A DNA stretch of 64,000 nucleotides from Volvariella volvacea V23 (Eukaryota > Basidiomycota > Agaricomycetes > Agaricales > Pluteaceae), in contig KB722754.1 of NCBI GenBank assembly GCA_000349905.1, positions 626,824-690,823 of the forward strand. Reading direction: 5' to 3'. Below, in pieces: positions 37,907-50,434 of this stretch (position 1 is the first letter of the stretch; every line of letters begins with the position of its first letter). The notes below the pieces were generated by a model. It worked only from the letters and a program-made list of their open reading frames with translations. It did no database searches and was not told the origin of the DNA. Made by a program: the position numbers and the translations under genes.

Positions 37907-39204
37907 TTAGAGTTCAACTACCTCCCAACCACAACCATTCCATTCCTTAACCACCACTTTACATTTCTCAGCACCGTCCTCACCTCTAAACCCATTACTC
38001 TTCTTCCGTCCAAAAACCCTGTCGTACAACCCTCCAATCCACGATCTCTCTTGCTTTGTCCGCAGCTCCCTGCTATGTGGACCGTCTCTTCCTGCCACCG
38101 CCACTTCTCTCAAAATCCTAACAGCCTCTCGAATAACATTCTCAACACACTCCCCCGTACTAGCAGAAGTCTCGAAAAAGGCAGCGCAGCTTAGTTGCCG
38201 GGCCAACTCTTGACCTTCCTCTGTCGAAATACCTCTAGTTGGCCAGGGTGAATGCGTAGGCGAGGGAGAGGTGATAACAATAGTAGAAACCGAGGTTGTC
38301 TCCTCGGGGTTGAATTTGGTGTCGCCGTTGGTGTAGTCTGTGAATCCAAACCCATAGAGAGACATATGCGTTGAATCACTTTCGCTTTCTGAAATTTCAG
38401 TTGTAGGCCCGGTCCTAGTCTCAGTTATGTTACGGTAAGTTTCCATTCCCAAAGTTGGCGATGGTGGGGGAGGTGGGGGCAGGAGCGGTGAGGAAAGAGT
38501 AGGTTTCCCGAAGGTATTCGCGTCAGTGTCTATGTCTGCCTTGTTCCCGACGAGAATGAAGACAGGGTCATGACCCGCTGTACGTTGGATGGACTTTTGA
38601 AGGGTAGGTATCATCTTGAAGCTGTCGCGATTGGATATAGAGTACATGAGCAAGTAAGCATGAGGATGCCTACAAGAGTTTCGTCAGGGTAAACAGGGAT
38701 AAGGGAAGGTAGACGCACTGTAATAGACTGGTGCGCTTCGCAGGGTGAGCTGCAATATGACGCAACAGGTTAGATTTATATGAGAGGTAGTGCATATACT
38801 CACTATCGCATCGCCTGGGGTCTAGAAGATGGACAACAGAAGGGATGTTGTCCACAAATACAAGTTTCCTGTGCTCTTCGCGTTTTGTCTACGCGGTTGT
38901 GAGTGCCCTATTCTTAGCTATATATCGAATGTGTCATACCCCTGTGCGGTTAAGCTATGAGTCGCGTGCTGTTTAGGAGGCAAATGTGGCTACTCACCTT
39001 GGTCCAAGCCCTGCGCCCACTGAAGTTATCCAGGTGAATGAGTGATCACTACGTCGTGTTCGCTAGGTTGCAAGTGGACACTACCTCTTCTGCAAAGGTT
39101 GTCTTTCCAACCCCATACTCTCCCACCAATGCGACGCGCCACGATTCTGAATGGCTAAGCCGTCTCTTTTGGTACGTGTCTATTATAGCTTGCTGTACAG
39201 ACAT
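37907..39204 (-). CDS. Atypical Ras-like GTPase B with Pro-rich insert
   Basis: Exons complement(join(37907..38669,38719..38749,38804..38875,38998..39019,39085..39204)) close in phase, 335 aa. G1 is GEYGVGKTT (residues 28-36). Then come a 22-nt exon (WAQGLDQ), a strand-like segment RKLVFVDNIPSVVHLLD and, after a short exon, HAYLLMYSISNRDSF, the usual strand after switch II. No DxxG G3 box is visible. G4 is NKAD. Between NKAD and G5 (FFETSAS) lies an insert of roughly 100 residues starting with a run of prolines (PPPPPPSPTLGMETY) and ending SPSPTHSPWPTRGIS. The C-terminus is Lys/Arg-containing with no CAAX. Its closest relative in the window is the gene at 51980-53148. Exon 3's acceptor (GAAG) was chosen to keep phase. 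Head-to-head with CAB2 across 293 bp. Confidence 0.75.
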
Positions 39205-39497
39205 CGTTTGGTGGTGAGACCAGCAAGGGGAGGGGGTTGACGAGCCTGGGTGACGCGGTTGGGGACACGGGTTTCAAGGTGAGGGCAGCTCAGTCATGTC
39301 AATTCTCAAATCGCCCATTATTTCAGTACGACGCGTCCATTACGCGCAGACTGGGCCCGGTTTGACAATGAACGCTGACAATGAACGAATAGCCACAGCA
39401 GAGAATTGAACGCGGTGCTCCCATCCCGGCACGACTCCGGCCCGGACTCCCCCTTTTATTATCAATGCAATAATTTCCCTGATAATCGTCTTCTGCA
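39205..39497. promoter_or_regulatory. Divergent promoter, GTPase B / CAB2
   Basis: 293 bp separate two opposite start codons, so both genes must share this upstream DNA. No clear TATA element was identified. Confidence 0.5.
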
Positions 39498-40875
39498 ATG
39501 TCCAGCTCCTTCCCTCCCTCCATCCCTGAGGGGGCCTCTTCGCGCCCTTCATCGTCAACGACAGAGTCGTCGTTCTCGGCTGAATCTTATTTCGCAACGC
39601 AACCCCCACCGCCAACGCTCGATCACGATCTTGCTGGTGTGCGCCAATTTATTAATCAGCATGCAAAAGAAGGAAGGAAAGTCGTGCTCGTAACCGTAAG
39701 TAGCAGCAATCGTTCTAGCGAACTCTTGGAGCTTATCTTTCCGATAGAGTGGCGGAACGACAGTGCCTCTAGAGCTCAATGTGTGAGCGAGCATTCCCGG
39801 CTCACCCAATGATGCCACCTACTCAGTCCATAAAATTGAAAATGCTTCACACAGCGTCCGATTTCTAGACAACTTCAGCGCAGGTACGGTCTCGTCGCCA
39901 CGGAGTTCCGCACAATCTCTAACTGGGTTCTTCTTTACCCATACCATAGGGACCCGCGGAGCCACGTCTGCCGAGTACTTTCTTAAAGCCGGCTACGCCG
40001 TCATATTTATGCACCGTCAATTCAGTCTTCAACCATTTAGTCGTCACTACTCTCACTCCACCAATCCGTTCCTCGACTTTCTCGAAATCAACCCAACCAA
40101 TCATGATTTCCAGATATCCATCACGCCAGAAAAGAGACAAGACGTATACCAGACCCTCACTTTGTATAAGGAAGTGCACAGGAGAGGGACACTGCACACC
40201 CTAACATTCGTCACGGTCAATGACTACCTCTGGTTGTTGAGAGCTATCAGCCAGGAGTTGAACGTACTTGGAAGAAAGGCGATGTACTATCTCGCCGCGG
40301 CCGTGAGCGATTTCTTTTTGCCGAGGCAAAAAATGGTGAGTCCGCGTTGTTCTCCCGTACGAAGGCATCGGACGCTCATCGATCTTTGTTGCAGTCCGAA
40401 CATAAAATCCAATCCGGCAAGGGAAGTTTGCACATAGAAATGGATCAAGTTCCAAAAATTTTAAAACCCATGGTGGATGAATGGTCTAGAGACGGATTCA
40501 TCGTCTCGTTCAAGGTTGGTAACTCACATTATCACCACAGTCGCTTCCGCGTGCTTATTTCGTGCTCTCGCAATGCAGTTGGAGACAGATCAGGCACTCT
40601 TGATTCCCAAGGCCCGAGCAGCACTAGAACGTTACGGCCACCAAGTAGTTATCGGCAATGACCTCCATCGGCGTAAATTTGAAGTCGTATTTGTTTCCAA
40701 GCGCCGATCACCTACGTCAACACCTCCATCATTTGACGAGCATTGGGTAAGAATTGACCCAACTGCCACCGTCGACACACCTGCTGGACCTCAACCCAAA
40801 GAGATTGAAGAGGATATTGTGGCAGAGCTGGTCAACAGGCATCAGAGATGGATTGAAGAGGGTACCGGACGGTGA
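39498..40875 (+). CDS. CAB2: Phosphopantothenate-cysteine ligase
   Basis: Second step of coenzyme A synthesis: joins cysteine to 4'-phosphopantothenate at the cost of a nucleotide triphosphate; cytosolic. Exons join(39498..39695,39748..39782,39855..39883,39950..40335,40395..40514,40579..40875) close in phase, 354 aa. Diagnostic motifs: [22 protein letters not shown] assembled over three exons and continuing TRGATSAEYFL; then AAAVSDFFLP; the substrate loop KIQSGKGSLHIEMDQVPKIL; and the late FEVVFVSK. A Ser-rich N-terminal extension of about 40 residues is not part of the family core. Length and motif order match eukaryotic PPCS. The 29-nt and 35-nt exons are notably small. Confidence 0.93.
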
Positions 40876-41236
40876 TTAAAGATGACAGTCAGGGAGATTG
40901 GGTATATATTTGAGGAACTGTCTAACATTATGCGTGTACTGTATGTGTAAGTATATATACCAACTGGAACCAAGTAAAGAAATATCTACGAGTATGCTTC
41001 TCGAGAACCGCTAATGGAGAGGAGAACGTAAAGAAAAATAAATTTGAATCCATTAAGCTGTGTATATATCCAGAAGGGTACCATGGAATGATTAGTGTAT
41101 ACTCTCCAAAATAGTGGGAGCATATATCATAAATGAAGAATGTCTGTCCAATCCTTCAACCCCGAGTCCGAACGCTATATTCTCCCGTCAAAGTCCTGCA
41201 CACCAACGATACCTAATCTCATCCAGTTGCTCCCGA

Positions 41237-44200
41237 TCATACTCTAACTCCTCCAATCCTAGCCCAAAACATCTCCTCCTTCAATCTAACAACCTCCTTC
41301 CAAGTCCTCTCTTCCCATGTCGCATCACCCACATAACCCTTCTCATTCTCTTCCTGGTCCTCCTCTTTCTCCTTCTCCACAACTTGGGTGTCATCTCCTT
41401 TCTTTTCATCATCCGCGCTTACAACAACCGCATCCGTCTCAAGATTGTCTTTGCCCGTCGCTGTCGTCGTCGCTTCCTGCAGCGCAGTAGCAATATCGAT
41501 TTTCTCCTCCACCTTCCCTCGCTTTTCCGCCGCCTCTTCACCTTCAACAGCGACAGCACTTTCACCTCCTTCCTTCGCTTCATCCTTGCCGCTCTCACCA
41601 CTCTGCACCTCATCCGGCTTCTCACTTTCTGCCTCCTTGACTGCTTCCTTCTCCTCTACCTTTGCACCATCCTCACCAGCACCACTGACACCAGTAGATC
41701 CGCCCGCATTGCCATTACTCACAACCTCCTGCGCATCCACAAACTCCTCGACATCCGAAGTACTCGAAGGCGTAGCCGAAACAGATATCGGCGGAGGCGA
41801 CAACGAGTTCGACGGTGGGGACACCTTCGCAGCAGCCGAATCCTCCTCTTCCTTCTTCTCCTCCACCGGAGGTGGCAATTTAGGAGAGCCCGACGTACTG
41901 GAAGCAGCTGGTGCCGGAACAGCAGAAGCAGGGGCAGACGCAGAGGCGCCAGTATCACCAGCAGTAACAGGAGGTGCGGCAAGCTGCGACGACACCGGTC
42001 TCGCCCTCGCAGCCGCTCGCCGCGGCACAGGCGGTGGCGCACCCGGACTTCCTGGCACAGACGCAGGTGATCCACTTCTAGGAGGCGGCAACCCTGCTGG
42101 AGACGCGCTTCTCTGCCTGGCATGCGTCTGCCGAGCCGGCGAAGATACCCTCAAGGGCTGTGGTGGCGGTGAAGTTGGAGTACTAGGGCGCGAATCGGGT
42201 AGTGGGGTGCTGGTCGGTGTGCCAGCCCTTGCAGGATGGATCAGTGCTCCATTTCCTACTGTGGAAGGATGAGTAGGGATGGGTGCTTGAACAGATTTTG
42301 GTCGGACGCGGGGAGGTATTGCGGGTGGAGATGATGGAGTTCGTTGGTGCGATGCCGATAAAGGTACGCGAGGGGATTGAGGGCGAGAAGGTGGAGAAGT
42401 AGAAGGAGTAAATGGACGGATTGTTGGAACCGGCGCTGTTGGTATGGGGACTGGGGCTGATGCAGATGCGGGTGCGGGTGCGGGTGCGGGTTCGGGCTCG
42501 GAAGTTGAGTTTGCACCAGGTTCAGGAGACGTAGACGCGGTTTCGACCACACTCGTAGTGGCTGTGGTCGTAGTTGTGGTCGTAGTCGTCTCCGTGGTAG
42601 TTGTAGCAGTAACACTCGTGGTACTAGTACTTTCAGGAATGACCACAGCCGTTGTCGATTCCTCTGGGGAATCTTCCGCCGGCTCCTCCTCTGCAATCGT
42701 TTCACTAGCCAAAGTCTGCGACGATTTCGCCGAGGTCGACATAGCCACCGACCCAGGCACTGGTGTTGGCGACGCTCCACTACCAGCAAGCGGTGAGCTC
42801 GCCAAAATACCATTCGCGCGCGGAGGTAATGGCGGAGCTCCACTACCATGCGATACCGTTCCAGTTCTCTGTCGACTCCTAACCGGCAAAGGTGGAGGTG
42901 TAGGGGACGGTGCACCTGCAATCGTCCCACCACTAAGTTTCGTTTCGGACAAAGCCGGAGAAGGCGAAGGCGAAGGAACCTCTGTCGTGAGTGAAGGAAT
43001 AGATGGCGGTGCTGGTGGAGGTGCAGTAGCAGGTATAGGTACAACGTCTGGCAGAGCTTTGGAGGGCAGAGCGGGAGATGAGGTTTGGCTTTGGGCCTTC
43101 CTTTTCTCGCTGTCGCCGCCCCAGTTGACGGCCTTTTCTCCTAGTGCTGTAGCCATACCCCATAGCCCTCTCTTCCTAGGAGGTACTGGTGGTGGAGCAG
43201 TGGACTTTTCCGCTGTAGCGGGAGAAGGTGATGAATAGCCTGATGTGGATGCAGGTGGGGAATGTGCTATGGCTGCTATAGCTGCTGCCATTGGCATATG
43301 TGCAAGGGCAGGTGAAGAAGGGGCCGTCGCAGCGGGAGTGATCATGATGACACTTGGTATTTCTTCCTCCCATATTCTCTCGATGATGCCGGTGCGGATA
43401 TAAGCCCACGTCGTGCATGTTGCTCGCAGGCGCGCTAAACACCAGCCGGTGGTGCATAAGGGGTATATAGTTGATGATTGGGAAGGAGTTGTCGACGACG
43501 ATAATATACCATTAGGAAGTGAAGGTGTAGCTTGAGGAGTCGAAGAAGTAGAGGGCGAAGATGAAGCATGATTAGAGTGATGAAGGATTGGGGTTGATGT
43601 AGAAGTAGCTGGGGATAGTCTAAAGATATATATTTGTTGAGGTGGAGGCTGGGGGGAAGATGCGGTGGGTAAACGAGATCCCTGGTTGAGGATCGGTGTA
43701 GGGGGGGCTGAGGCGGGTTTCTTGAATAATGAAGTGGACCAGGAGGCAGTAGTAAGTGGAGATTTTCCTGTAAGAGGAAGACCAGGGAGACGAGAGGTGG
43801 AATGCCCTGAGTCCGGAGGGGTATATACCGAACATCCACATAACGCGCAGGTGATTCCATTGCTGTAGCTGCCACTATAGTGCCGTTTAATTAGCACGCG
43901 ACTTCAGACGCACAAAAGGTGAGACTTACTCGTTGAGTAGTGTTGTAGTCGCGATAGGCTCTATGATCAGCTGTCCCGTGTGTATTGCCGAGAGTACGCT
44001 CCGCCGTGAGAGCCAATTTAATGACGGAGCAAGATCAAGCCTGAGAGTTGGTTCGCTGTAGTAGGGAACAATTAGGGTCGAGTCAGTGGATGGATTTGGA
44101 TGCAGATCAGGGACCGCCAACTCACGAGTCTTCGGTCATGACTCGGACCAAAAATGGGAGTTGCAATAAACTAGTGATGCTAGGCAGTTGAGGAGATGCA

Positions 44201-45045
44201 GGGTGGATAGTACGCAGATGGGCAACGAAGGAGAGGAACTCGTTGTACGGTGCATGCGTACTCAGCAGCCGAGTCTGTTGGGTCAGATTTCTCCCCCCTG
44301 CATCGTATCGTTCCACCCATTTGCCTTTGCCCATGGCGACCTGCATCCTCTCTGCGGCTTGTTCTGCCTGCTCCTTCTCCTCTTGAAGGGCTTGCATCTG
44401 TTGTTGCATGATGCTAACTGCCTCCTCGGCACTTTTTAGAGACCTCTCTGCTTCCTCGACTTTTCTCTCACTAAGTGCACGCTCAAAGCGAGCTTCGGCG
44501 ACCATGGTATTCGCTTGGTTGAATAGCGTGGCACTCAAGTCATCCAACTCCTTCTCAATCGCGACCCTAGCGCTCTCAGCTTGGCCGCGTTGTGCAGCTT
44601 CTTCTGTCGCTTTCTCCATAAGTCGATTGAGCTCTGCCGTGACATGCGACTTCTCTACCAACAAACCCGTGTTCAATGCCGCAAGGTGTTGAGTTCTCTC
44701 CAGCTCGAGCTCGGATATTTTGAGAGAGGATGTGCGAAGATTTGCCGATGCGACGTGTAAGTCGTCTTCGAGGTCTGAAACTCGATCGTACGACTTTACG
44801 AGTTTACCGTTGAGTTGGGTAACTTGGGATATTAGGTCTTCTATCTGAGATCGGAGAGAGGAAATGACCATTTCCTGAGCATCGCGGTCGGGCTCAGAGA
44901 TGTGTCGCTGGTGAGCGGTCGAAGGGGGGAGGGGAGCGTCCTTCTGTGCGGTAGGAGTTGTAGTCGTGTCGTCATTGTTTTCGTTATCCGCGGGTCGAAT
45001 TGTCTCCGGAGTAGTGGTTTGGTCTGCATGTGTGGGCTCCGCCAT
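41237..45045 (-). CDS. SEC2: SEC2-type Rab guanine nucleotide exchange factor
   Basis: GEF for the exocytic Rab Sec4 on secretory vesicles. Exons complement(join(41237..43874,43930..44055,44126..45045)) close in phase, 1227 aa. The Sec2p coiled coil spans about residues 60-240 (LRSQIEDLISQVTQLNGKLV, EVEKSHVTAELNRLMEKAT-type heptads, LDDLSATLFNQANTMV, ARFERALSERKVEEAE). The stretch ATLFNQANTMV is the conserved Rab-contact signature. A central part (LRLDLAPSLNWLSRRSV, TCALCGCSVY) follows, then about 700 residues of Pro/Ser/Thr-rich disorder with polyproline SH3-type sites (APPPVPPRKRG), and a charged end (WKEVVRLKEEMFWARI). Start at MAEPTHADQ, the first ATG after an upstream stretch without coding character. 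The last codons may be frameshifted (see finding). Tail-to-tail with CAB2. Confidence 0.88.
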
Positions 45046-45872
45046 AAGTAGGATTGAGAGTTGGAATGAGGATGAGGTGGAAGGAAGGGAGTTGTGAGGT
45101 ATTCGCCACTTGGCGGACAGCGAGCAATTCGGCACAAACAGGAAATAAACAACGTCAGAATTCTTATCTCATCATGTTGTCCGCACACTCAACCCCTAAC
45201 TAATGCTGAATGACGACACGCACAACGGCGTTCGGGCGCGTCAGACGCGTCACAAGTACTCTAAGAGAGGGACAACGTCTAGAATTCTGGGGTGGACGGA
45301 AGCAATCCAAGCCTTTGATGTATTTGCGACTGTATAGACACGACATTTGGCCAGATACCATCGTGGTAGAGCACGTTTGCGGTCTGACCCTCGGATCGGC
45401 AGCCACACTGCATACCTGGCGTCTGAACATTGTGGATTCCGGGAGCCCATGCGTCATGGAAAGAGACGCTATCGACGTCAATGCGCATATCGGGGATTCC
45501 AGCGGGAGGTACGCGACGTGAAAACGGACTCTACGGAGGCACGCTGTGTGGCTGGTGACAAAGGGCGAGGGAGGATGCCATACAGGGCAGGTGGGCGTGA
45601 TACCATCGAGGGCAGGGTGCTTTGACATCCGAAAGGACATTTCCCGTCGCCCCGTTTGGAAATCCCGTGATCGACCCTTGCCTCGTGGCAGACGTCCTGT
45701 GATCAACGTCGAGGGTGGACTACTCCAGCCAGTCACCTCCTTATTCTCGTTGCAATTTACTCAACTGCTCAAATAGGCACTATGGCGAACACCAACTCGA
45801 CAAGTCGCAACTGCTCCAGCCAAGTCCGCTTCTCTACTACGCCTCTTCCTGCTCCACTCGACGCTCTCGGCC
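45046..45872. other. Divergent intergenic region, SEC2 / HMG
   Basis: About 830 bp between opposite start codons. It contains overlapping open frames on both strands (for example 45736-45200 minus) without recognisable motifs; probably promoter DNA. Confidence 0.45.
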
Positions 45873-47261
45873 ATGCCTGCCATCCGCAACGCCTTCACAA
45901 AGACCCACCAAGCTCGCCTTGTTGACCATCGCGTCGCTGGTGTCCATAGCGGTCCGTTGTTGCGCGCCTACAATCGACGTCATACTAATCAAACTTCAGG
46001 CCTCTATGGGTGTCTGCAAACGGCCCCGCAGATCACCACCGCAGTGTCCCTTCAGGCACCCACAGACCCAGTCCAAGAGTCTGCACTCCCTATCCCGTCG
46101 GCTCAATCAGCAGCCTCCGGTACTTCGAGAAGGAGAAGGAACACCGACAGACCACCTCGCCCTCGCAATGCCTTCATCATCTTCCGTTCCAACTTCTTGG
46201 TCAGGGAACGCCAGAGCGGTCCCCAACGCGATCAGAACGACATCAGCGTTCGCGCCGCTACTGCCTGGAACAACTTATCCAAGGAGGAGAAGAGGCCCTG
46301 GCAACTCCTTGCGGACCAAGAAAAGGCTGATCACCACAGACGCTTCCCCAATTACGACTACACGTCGACCAGGCCAGCCCGAGCCCCCACTCCCGCCACA
46401 CCTGTCGTCAAGAGACTCAGTCCATCCAAACTCAAGCGCCGCGCTGCCTCTCGAGCCGACTCGCAAGTCCAACCCACTCGACCACAAATTCAGGTTACTA
46501 GCTGGAGGCATGTGAAGATGGAAGACATCCTTGACCGCAAGCAAACCATCATCCGATCCTCCCCATCCACAACATCTTCTTCATCGCTATCCTCTTCATC
46601 TTCCACCGCTGCATCTCCCAAAACGCCGGCTTTGGATGCACAGGAGCTCCACACTCCTGTGCTAGTGCCAACTTCTCCTTATGTCTCAGATAAGCTCGTA
46701 CTTCCTGATACTGTAAGTTCTCCATCAGCCATATAGATGCGATTTCATACTGATATACACCAGTCTGTCGATCGAAGCCTGGCATGGATCCTCCGCCCAA
46801 CTGGAATCGACGAGGTCGATGAGCAGTTCGGACCAAAGCCATCTACTCCCAGCGAATTCAGCTCCATTCTCTTCAGCGTACCTCCTCAGGACGGCAGCTC
46901 CCTCACACGGCTCAATACAACCTTGTCCATCGAGGACAACGAGTTTATGCTCTCTCTCTATAATCTCCACATCCCAGATTCCTCCGAATCTCTTGACCTT
47001 CCCACCCCAACCACTGCTGTCATCAATGGCCTGTCCTGGCCAACTGCTACCGCTTTGCACGACATCCCGTTCGTACCTCTCCAACCAGAGCCACATCTTT
47101 ATGGGTCCCTGTTGTCTTCCGATACGGTCGCTGAGCTCGAAGAATTCACCGGCTTCGACTACAACTTTGATCGGGAAGTACAATCAGCTATCGGGAGCGA
47201 GCCTTCTGCACCCACCACAACAGAGCAAGAATGGCCGTGGGATCAATATTTCAACTTCTGA
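45873..47261 (+). CDS. HMG-box transcription factor
   Basis: Sequence-specific nuclear HMG-box protein of the MATA/SOX type. Exons 45873-45939, 46000-46712 and 46764-47261 give about 425 aa. The HMG box is at about 73-145: RPPRPRNAFIIFRSNF, then DISVRAATAWNNLSKEEKRPW and DQEKADHHRRFPNYDY. After it come basic patches (LSPSKLKRRAASR), a Ser-rich stretch and an acidic/hydrophobic C-terminal part (TGFDYNFDREV, EWPWDQYFNF) that could activate transcription. The first intron (45940-45999) is exactly 60 nt and stop-free, so reading through adds 20 residues (445 aa). Its TACTAAT branch site and TTCAG acceptor favour splicing. It does not look like a pheromone/receptor mating locus, as no such genes are nearby. 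Confidence 0.87.
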
Positions 47262-48779
47262 GCCTTGTCTCTCTCCCACTCACGCATGTCTTGTTTGCTA
47301 TCTGCACTTCTCTCTATCCTCTCTTGTCTCGTCTGTCTCAATCCAGTATCCTGCACACTCGAGCGTGCTTTCTGTGTGTATTTTCTGCTATCCTTGTTGT
47401 CTTCTGATATTCCCTCCCTTTGTCTCTCACGAATAACTCTCCCTCTACGTACCTGACCACGATACAACTTTCGACAGTACCACAAAAAGAAACACTCCCG
47501 TATCCTTCCTTGTATCTTGTGTTTCATGTTTCATCTATCTATTTCTTTTGTTCCTCTCTCTTTCTCTCTCCGTCTCTTCCTCTCGGCTATACTATCTGGA
47601 AGTTCTATACGCACTTGACTATTAGAGGTCATCATCAATATCTCTTGTTGTATATAACAGTAACAATACCAACCAACAATGTACGCGTACACCAACTACC
47701 GCTTGCTTGAAAACCAAAAAAAACTGAACGGAAAATACCGCAATATAATATATCATTCATAAAATACAAGCGCTCTAGCGACTTGAACAAAACAAAACCA
47801 TTTCCGTTTTTGACTTTTGATATCCTTCTCGTGTGCACCCGAGCGCTTGCGACGTTGACGACATTGTTCATTCTCATATATTGGATTTACGCTTTTCCTG
47901 ACGACACACAATCTGGATCTGAGCGCTTATTAATGGTTTCAAACACGTAAATTAGGAAACACGTAAATTAGGAACAAAGGCGAGGCTCCTCAACTTCAAG
48001 TTGTTTCGCGGGCTAATTCCTGAGTGTTGAACATATAGCAACGCCAGTTCAGAGACCAAGCTGAGGACGCCGCAAGCTATCGCGCATGCTGCTGGCGTAC
48101 GACCCAAAAATGATTCCTTGTTCGTAATCCAGAACGCAAACAGCCTTCTATAGAAGGACCCTGATGGGCCTTGTTGAAACAGTTAGGGTCGTTTTTTGCT
48201 GGCGAATTGCAAGACTTTCCACGAACAGACTGAAATCCTTGAGACGTCGAGTTAAGATGGGATCACACACTCAACCAACCTGCAATGGGCATTGCTGTGC
48301 ATGCATTATTAGGTATTATACCGGGCATACTAGTTGGCGTATTAAATTGTCAACGCAGAGTCATCAACTATACAGTTACATGCTACCTGCGCAGTGGTCC
48401 CCTCCGGCGGTGATTTGCGCCACGCTTTGATTAATTCTTCATTGTGAATATGTGAAGGGTTTGGAGTTGCTCATCACAGCACCCCGGATCTTTAAGCTCC
48501 AGCTTCAAGAGCCCGGAAATTAAATCCTCGTGTTTTCTGGCATCAACATCGATCGATTACTGGCACTGGAAGTGGTATGCTTGATAACAGATTAATCCAG
48601 AGTGTTGGAAATCTTTGTCTGGAAGACCACTGCAGCTGAGTCGAGGTGCGTGCACATTATTCGAGGCGGTGCTCGCTTGTGATAGGAAAACGTCCAGTAG
48701 TGGATGAAGTGTATCTACATCATTGATTATCCTCTCCTAAACTAATATCGAGAACGCAGCGATCTATGTACACATGCCT
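47262..48779. other. Intergenic region, no gene seen
   Basis: T/C-rich to about 47600, consistent with the 3' UTR of the HMG gene, then about 1 kb without coding features apart from a 16-bp tandem duplication. Confidence 0.5.
47941..47972. repeat. Perfect 16-bp tandem duplication
   Basis: Two adjacent identical copies of AAACACGTAAATTAGG. Probably a recent slippage event. Confidence 0.9.
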
Positions 48780-50434
48780 TCAATTCACGATACTTAGGAG
48801 CCCCTCATCACTGATCACAAATTCATCTACCAAATACCGCAATCTACTTTCAACCTCCAGAGAGAATCCACCAGCATCCGTTCCAATATTATGTGTCTCA
48901 ATTCGCTCTAGCTTGAAGCCTCTACCCTTCCGACCTTCAAGTACTCCGCATATCCCGTCCCAATCCTCGTCGGAAAGACCAATGTTCTCGATGCACAGAT
49001 GCTTTAAATGTGGGAATGAGAGCCGATGAGACCAATTACTGGGAGCTAATCCGCTGCCAGTCAAAGGTATATCCGGAGCTCTGAATGCGTCAAAAAACAG
49101 TTGAAATGGTCCTAAACTCATTCTTTTGACTCCACAAAGCCTCAGTATCTCGAGGTGTGGGAGAAGCTCGATACATAGAGCCCATTCGTCTTGTGTCCTT
49201 GACAAATATGCTGTGAACTCTCTACATCCTAATATTGGAAGTAGTTGAAGTAAATCGCAGAATAGCTCGTCTAAAGGCCCATGCGTCCACGTATTCGGGG
49301 AACACATAAGCTGTAGGGTGTGATGGTGGTTGGCGCTGCCTTCAGAGGAGAATCTAGCGGAAAGGAAGCATGTATCTCGTTGGTAGCAATCGCATACAAG
49401 GATGCTGAGGGAAAGGGCGTGGAGTGCAACTCTAGACGCTGGATATCTAAGTACAAAGAATGAATCCCCTCGTATGTCGTTGGTGGATTCGATGACGGCC
49501 TCCTGAATTTGATTAAATGAGGTGCATCGAAGGAATAAAGCGCATTCACTCGATGTCCCCGTAATAGAAAGAGTCGTGAGATGAGGAAGTGTAACTTGAG
49601 GTAGATTATCAACTAAGTGGTCGAGTGGGTAAGGCGGAGTGAACCTGAAGGGTCTGTAAATTAGGCATAGACTGAAGGACCGCCGAGAGCTATTGAAGAG
49701 TTGGTCGATCATCAAGATGGCCCGTGCCGGTAATGCTGAGGAGCCGACAGGAGGGAATTGCAAGACGGAGTGGCATATCCCATGAAAAGTGTACATGATC
49801 CAGTACAAGCCTCTCTAGACGAGGAGCAGATCCACAAAACAGCGCGTCAACTTTTCCCCTGCTGAGCTGGCAAACTGTTAACATCAGAGCCGGCTTCCAG
49901 AGGGGTGAGGGTGGTTCGGCTCTAAGTAGCTGAAAATTGAGATCAAGACAACCCCTACGAAGGTGCTGGGAGAAGATCGTCCGCAGCTGTTTTTTTCATC
50001 TGATTGATTGTATATGTGTGAAACTTGTTGAGAGAAATTGATAGCGGTGCTGCTCCTGAGCGCCGAATGAAGTTGAAGGTGAGAGGACCGCAAGAAGTTG
50101 CGATATCAGTCCAGAGGGCATGGTCGCCAAACACCACACCCCTCCAACTTCTACAAACACCCGATACGACGAATAGCTGGCCGTACTTATCGCGGACACT
50201 GGCTGGACTTGGAGGTGACTCGGAGTCCCTGGGCGGTAGGAGGAGGTAGATAACCTCTAAGAACAGCTCCAGTGGGAAGCTAAAAACGTATTGAGGTTTG
50301 ATTTGTTGGGGCTCTGGTGGCTCTACATCCTGAGCTATTGTGGGATGCCGTGCATCGATGATGTCGCACAGCACTTGAAACGCTTCGTCATGGGAGATGT
50401 CAGCCTTTTCTGAATCTACATTGGTGGAGACCAA
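48780..50434 (-). pseudogene. F-box protein gene, apparently inactivated
   Basis: The F-box is clear: FPLELFLEVIYLLLPP ... GVCRSWRGVVFGDHALWTDI, as in Agaricomycete F-box/LRR-like ubiquitin-ligase adaptors. LRR-like segments follow (APRLERLVLDHVHFS, SMPNLQTLQ, LPHLTTLSITG, LPHLEILRLCGVKR, FPHLKHLCIENIGLSDEDW), ending at 48780. Three problems: no ATG precedes the F-box in its frame; a TAG interrupts the frame near 49690 between PTLQ and LSAVLQSMPNLQ; and one surplus T near 49609 is needed to explain the change of frame before LPQVTLPHL. A phase-2 intron near 49940-49905 is plausible. Sequencing error or unusual splicing could explain some of this. Confidence 0.6.

Noticed and set aside
41114..43238. 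Three plus-strand frames of 264-318 codons opposite SEC2
   Set aside because: Composition artefacts (Arg/Leu or Gly/Ala/Val runs) opposite Pro/Ser-rich codons; no motifs.
45200..45736. 178-codon minus-strand frame in the SEC2/HMG intergenic region
   Set aside because: No recognisable motif or conservation cue, overlaps other frames of similar length; treated as chance.
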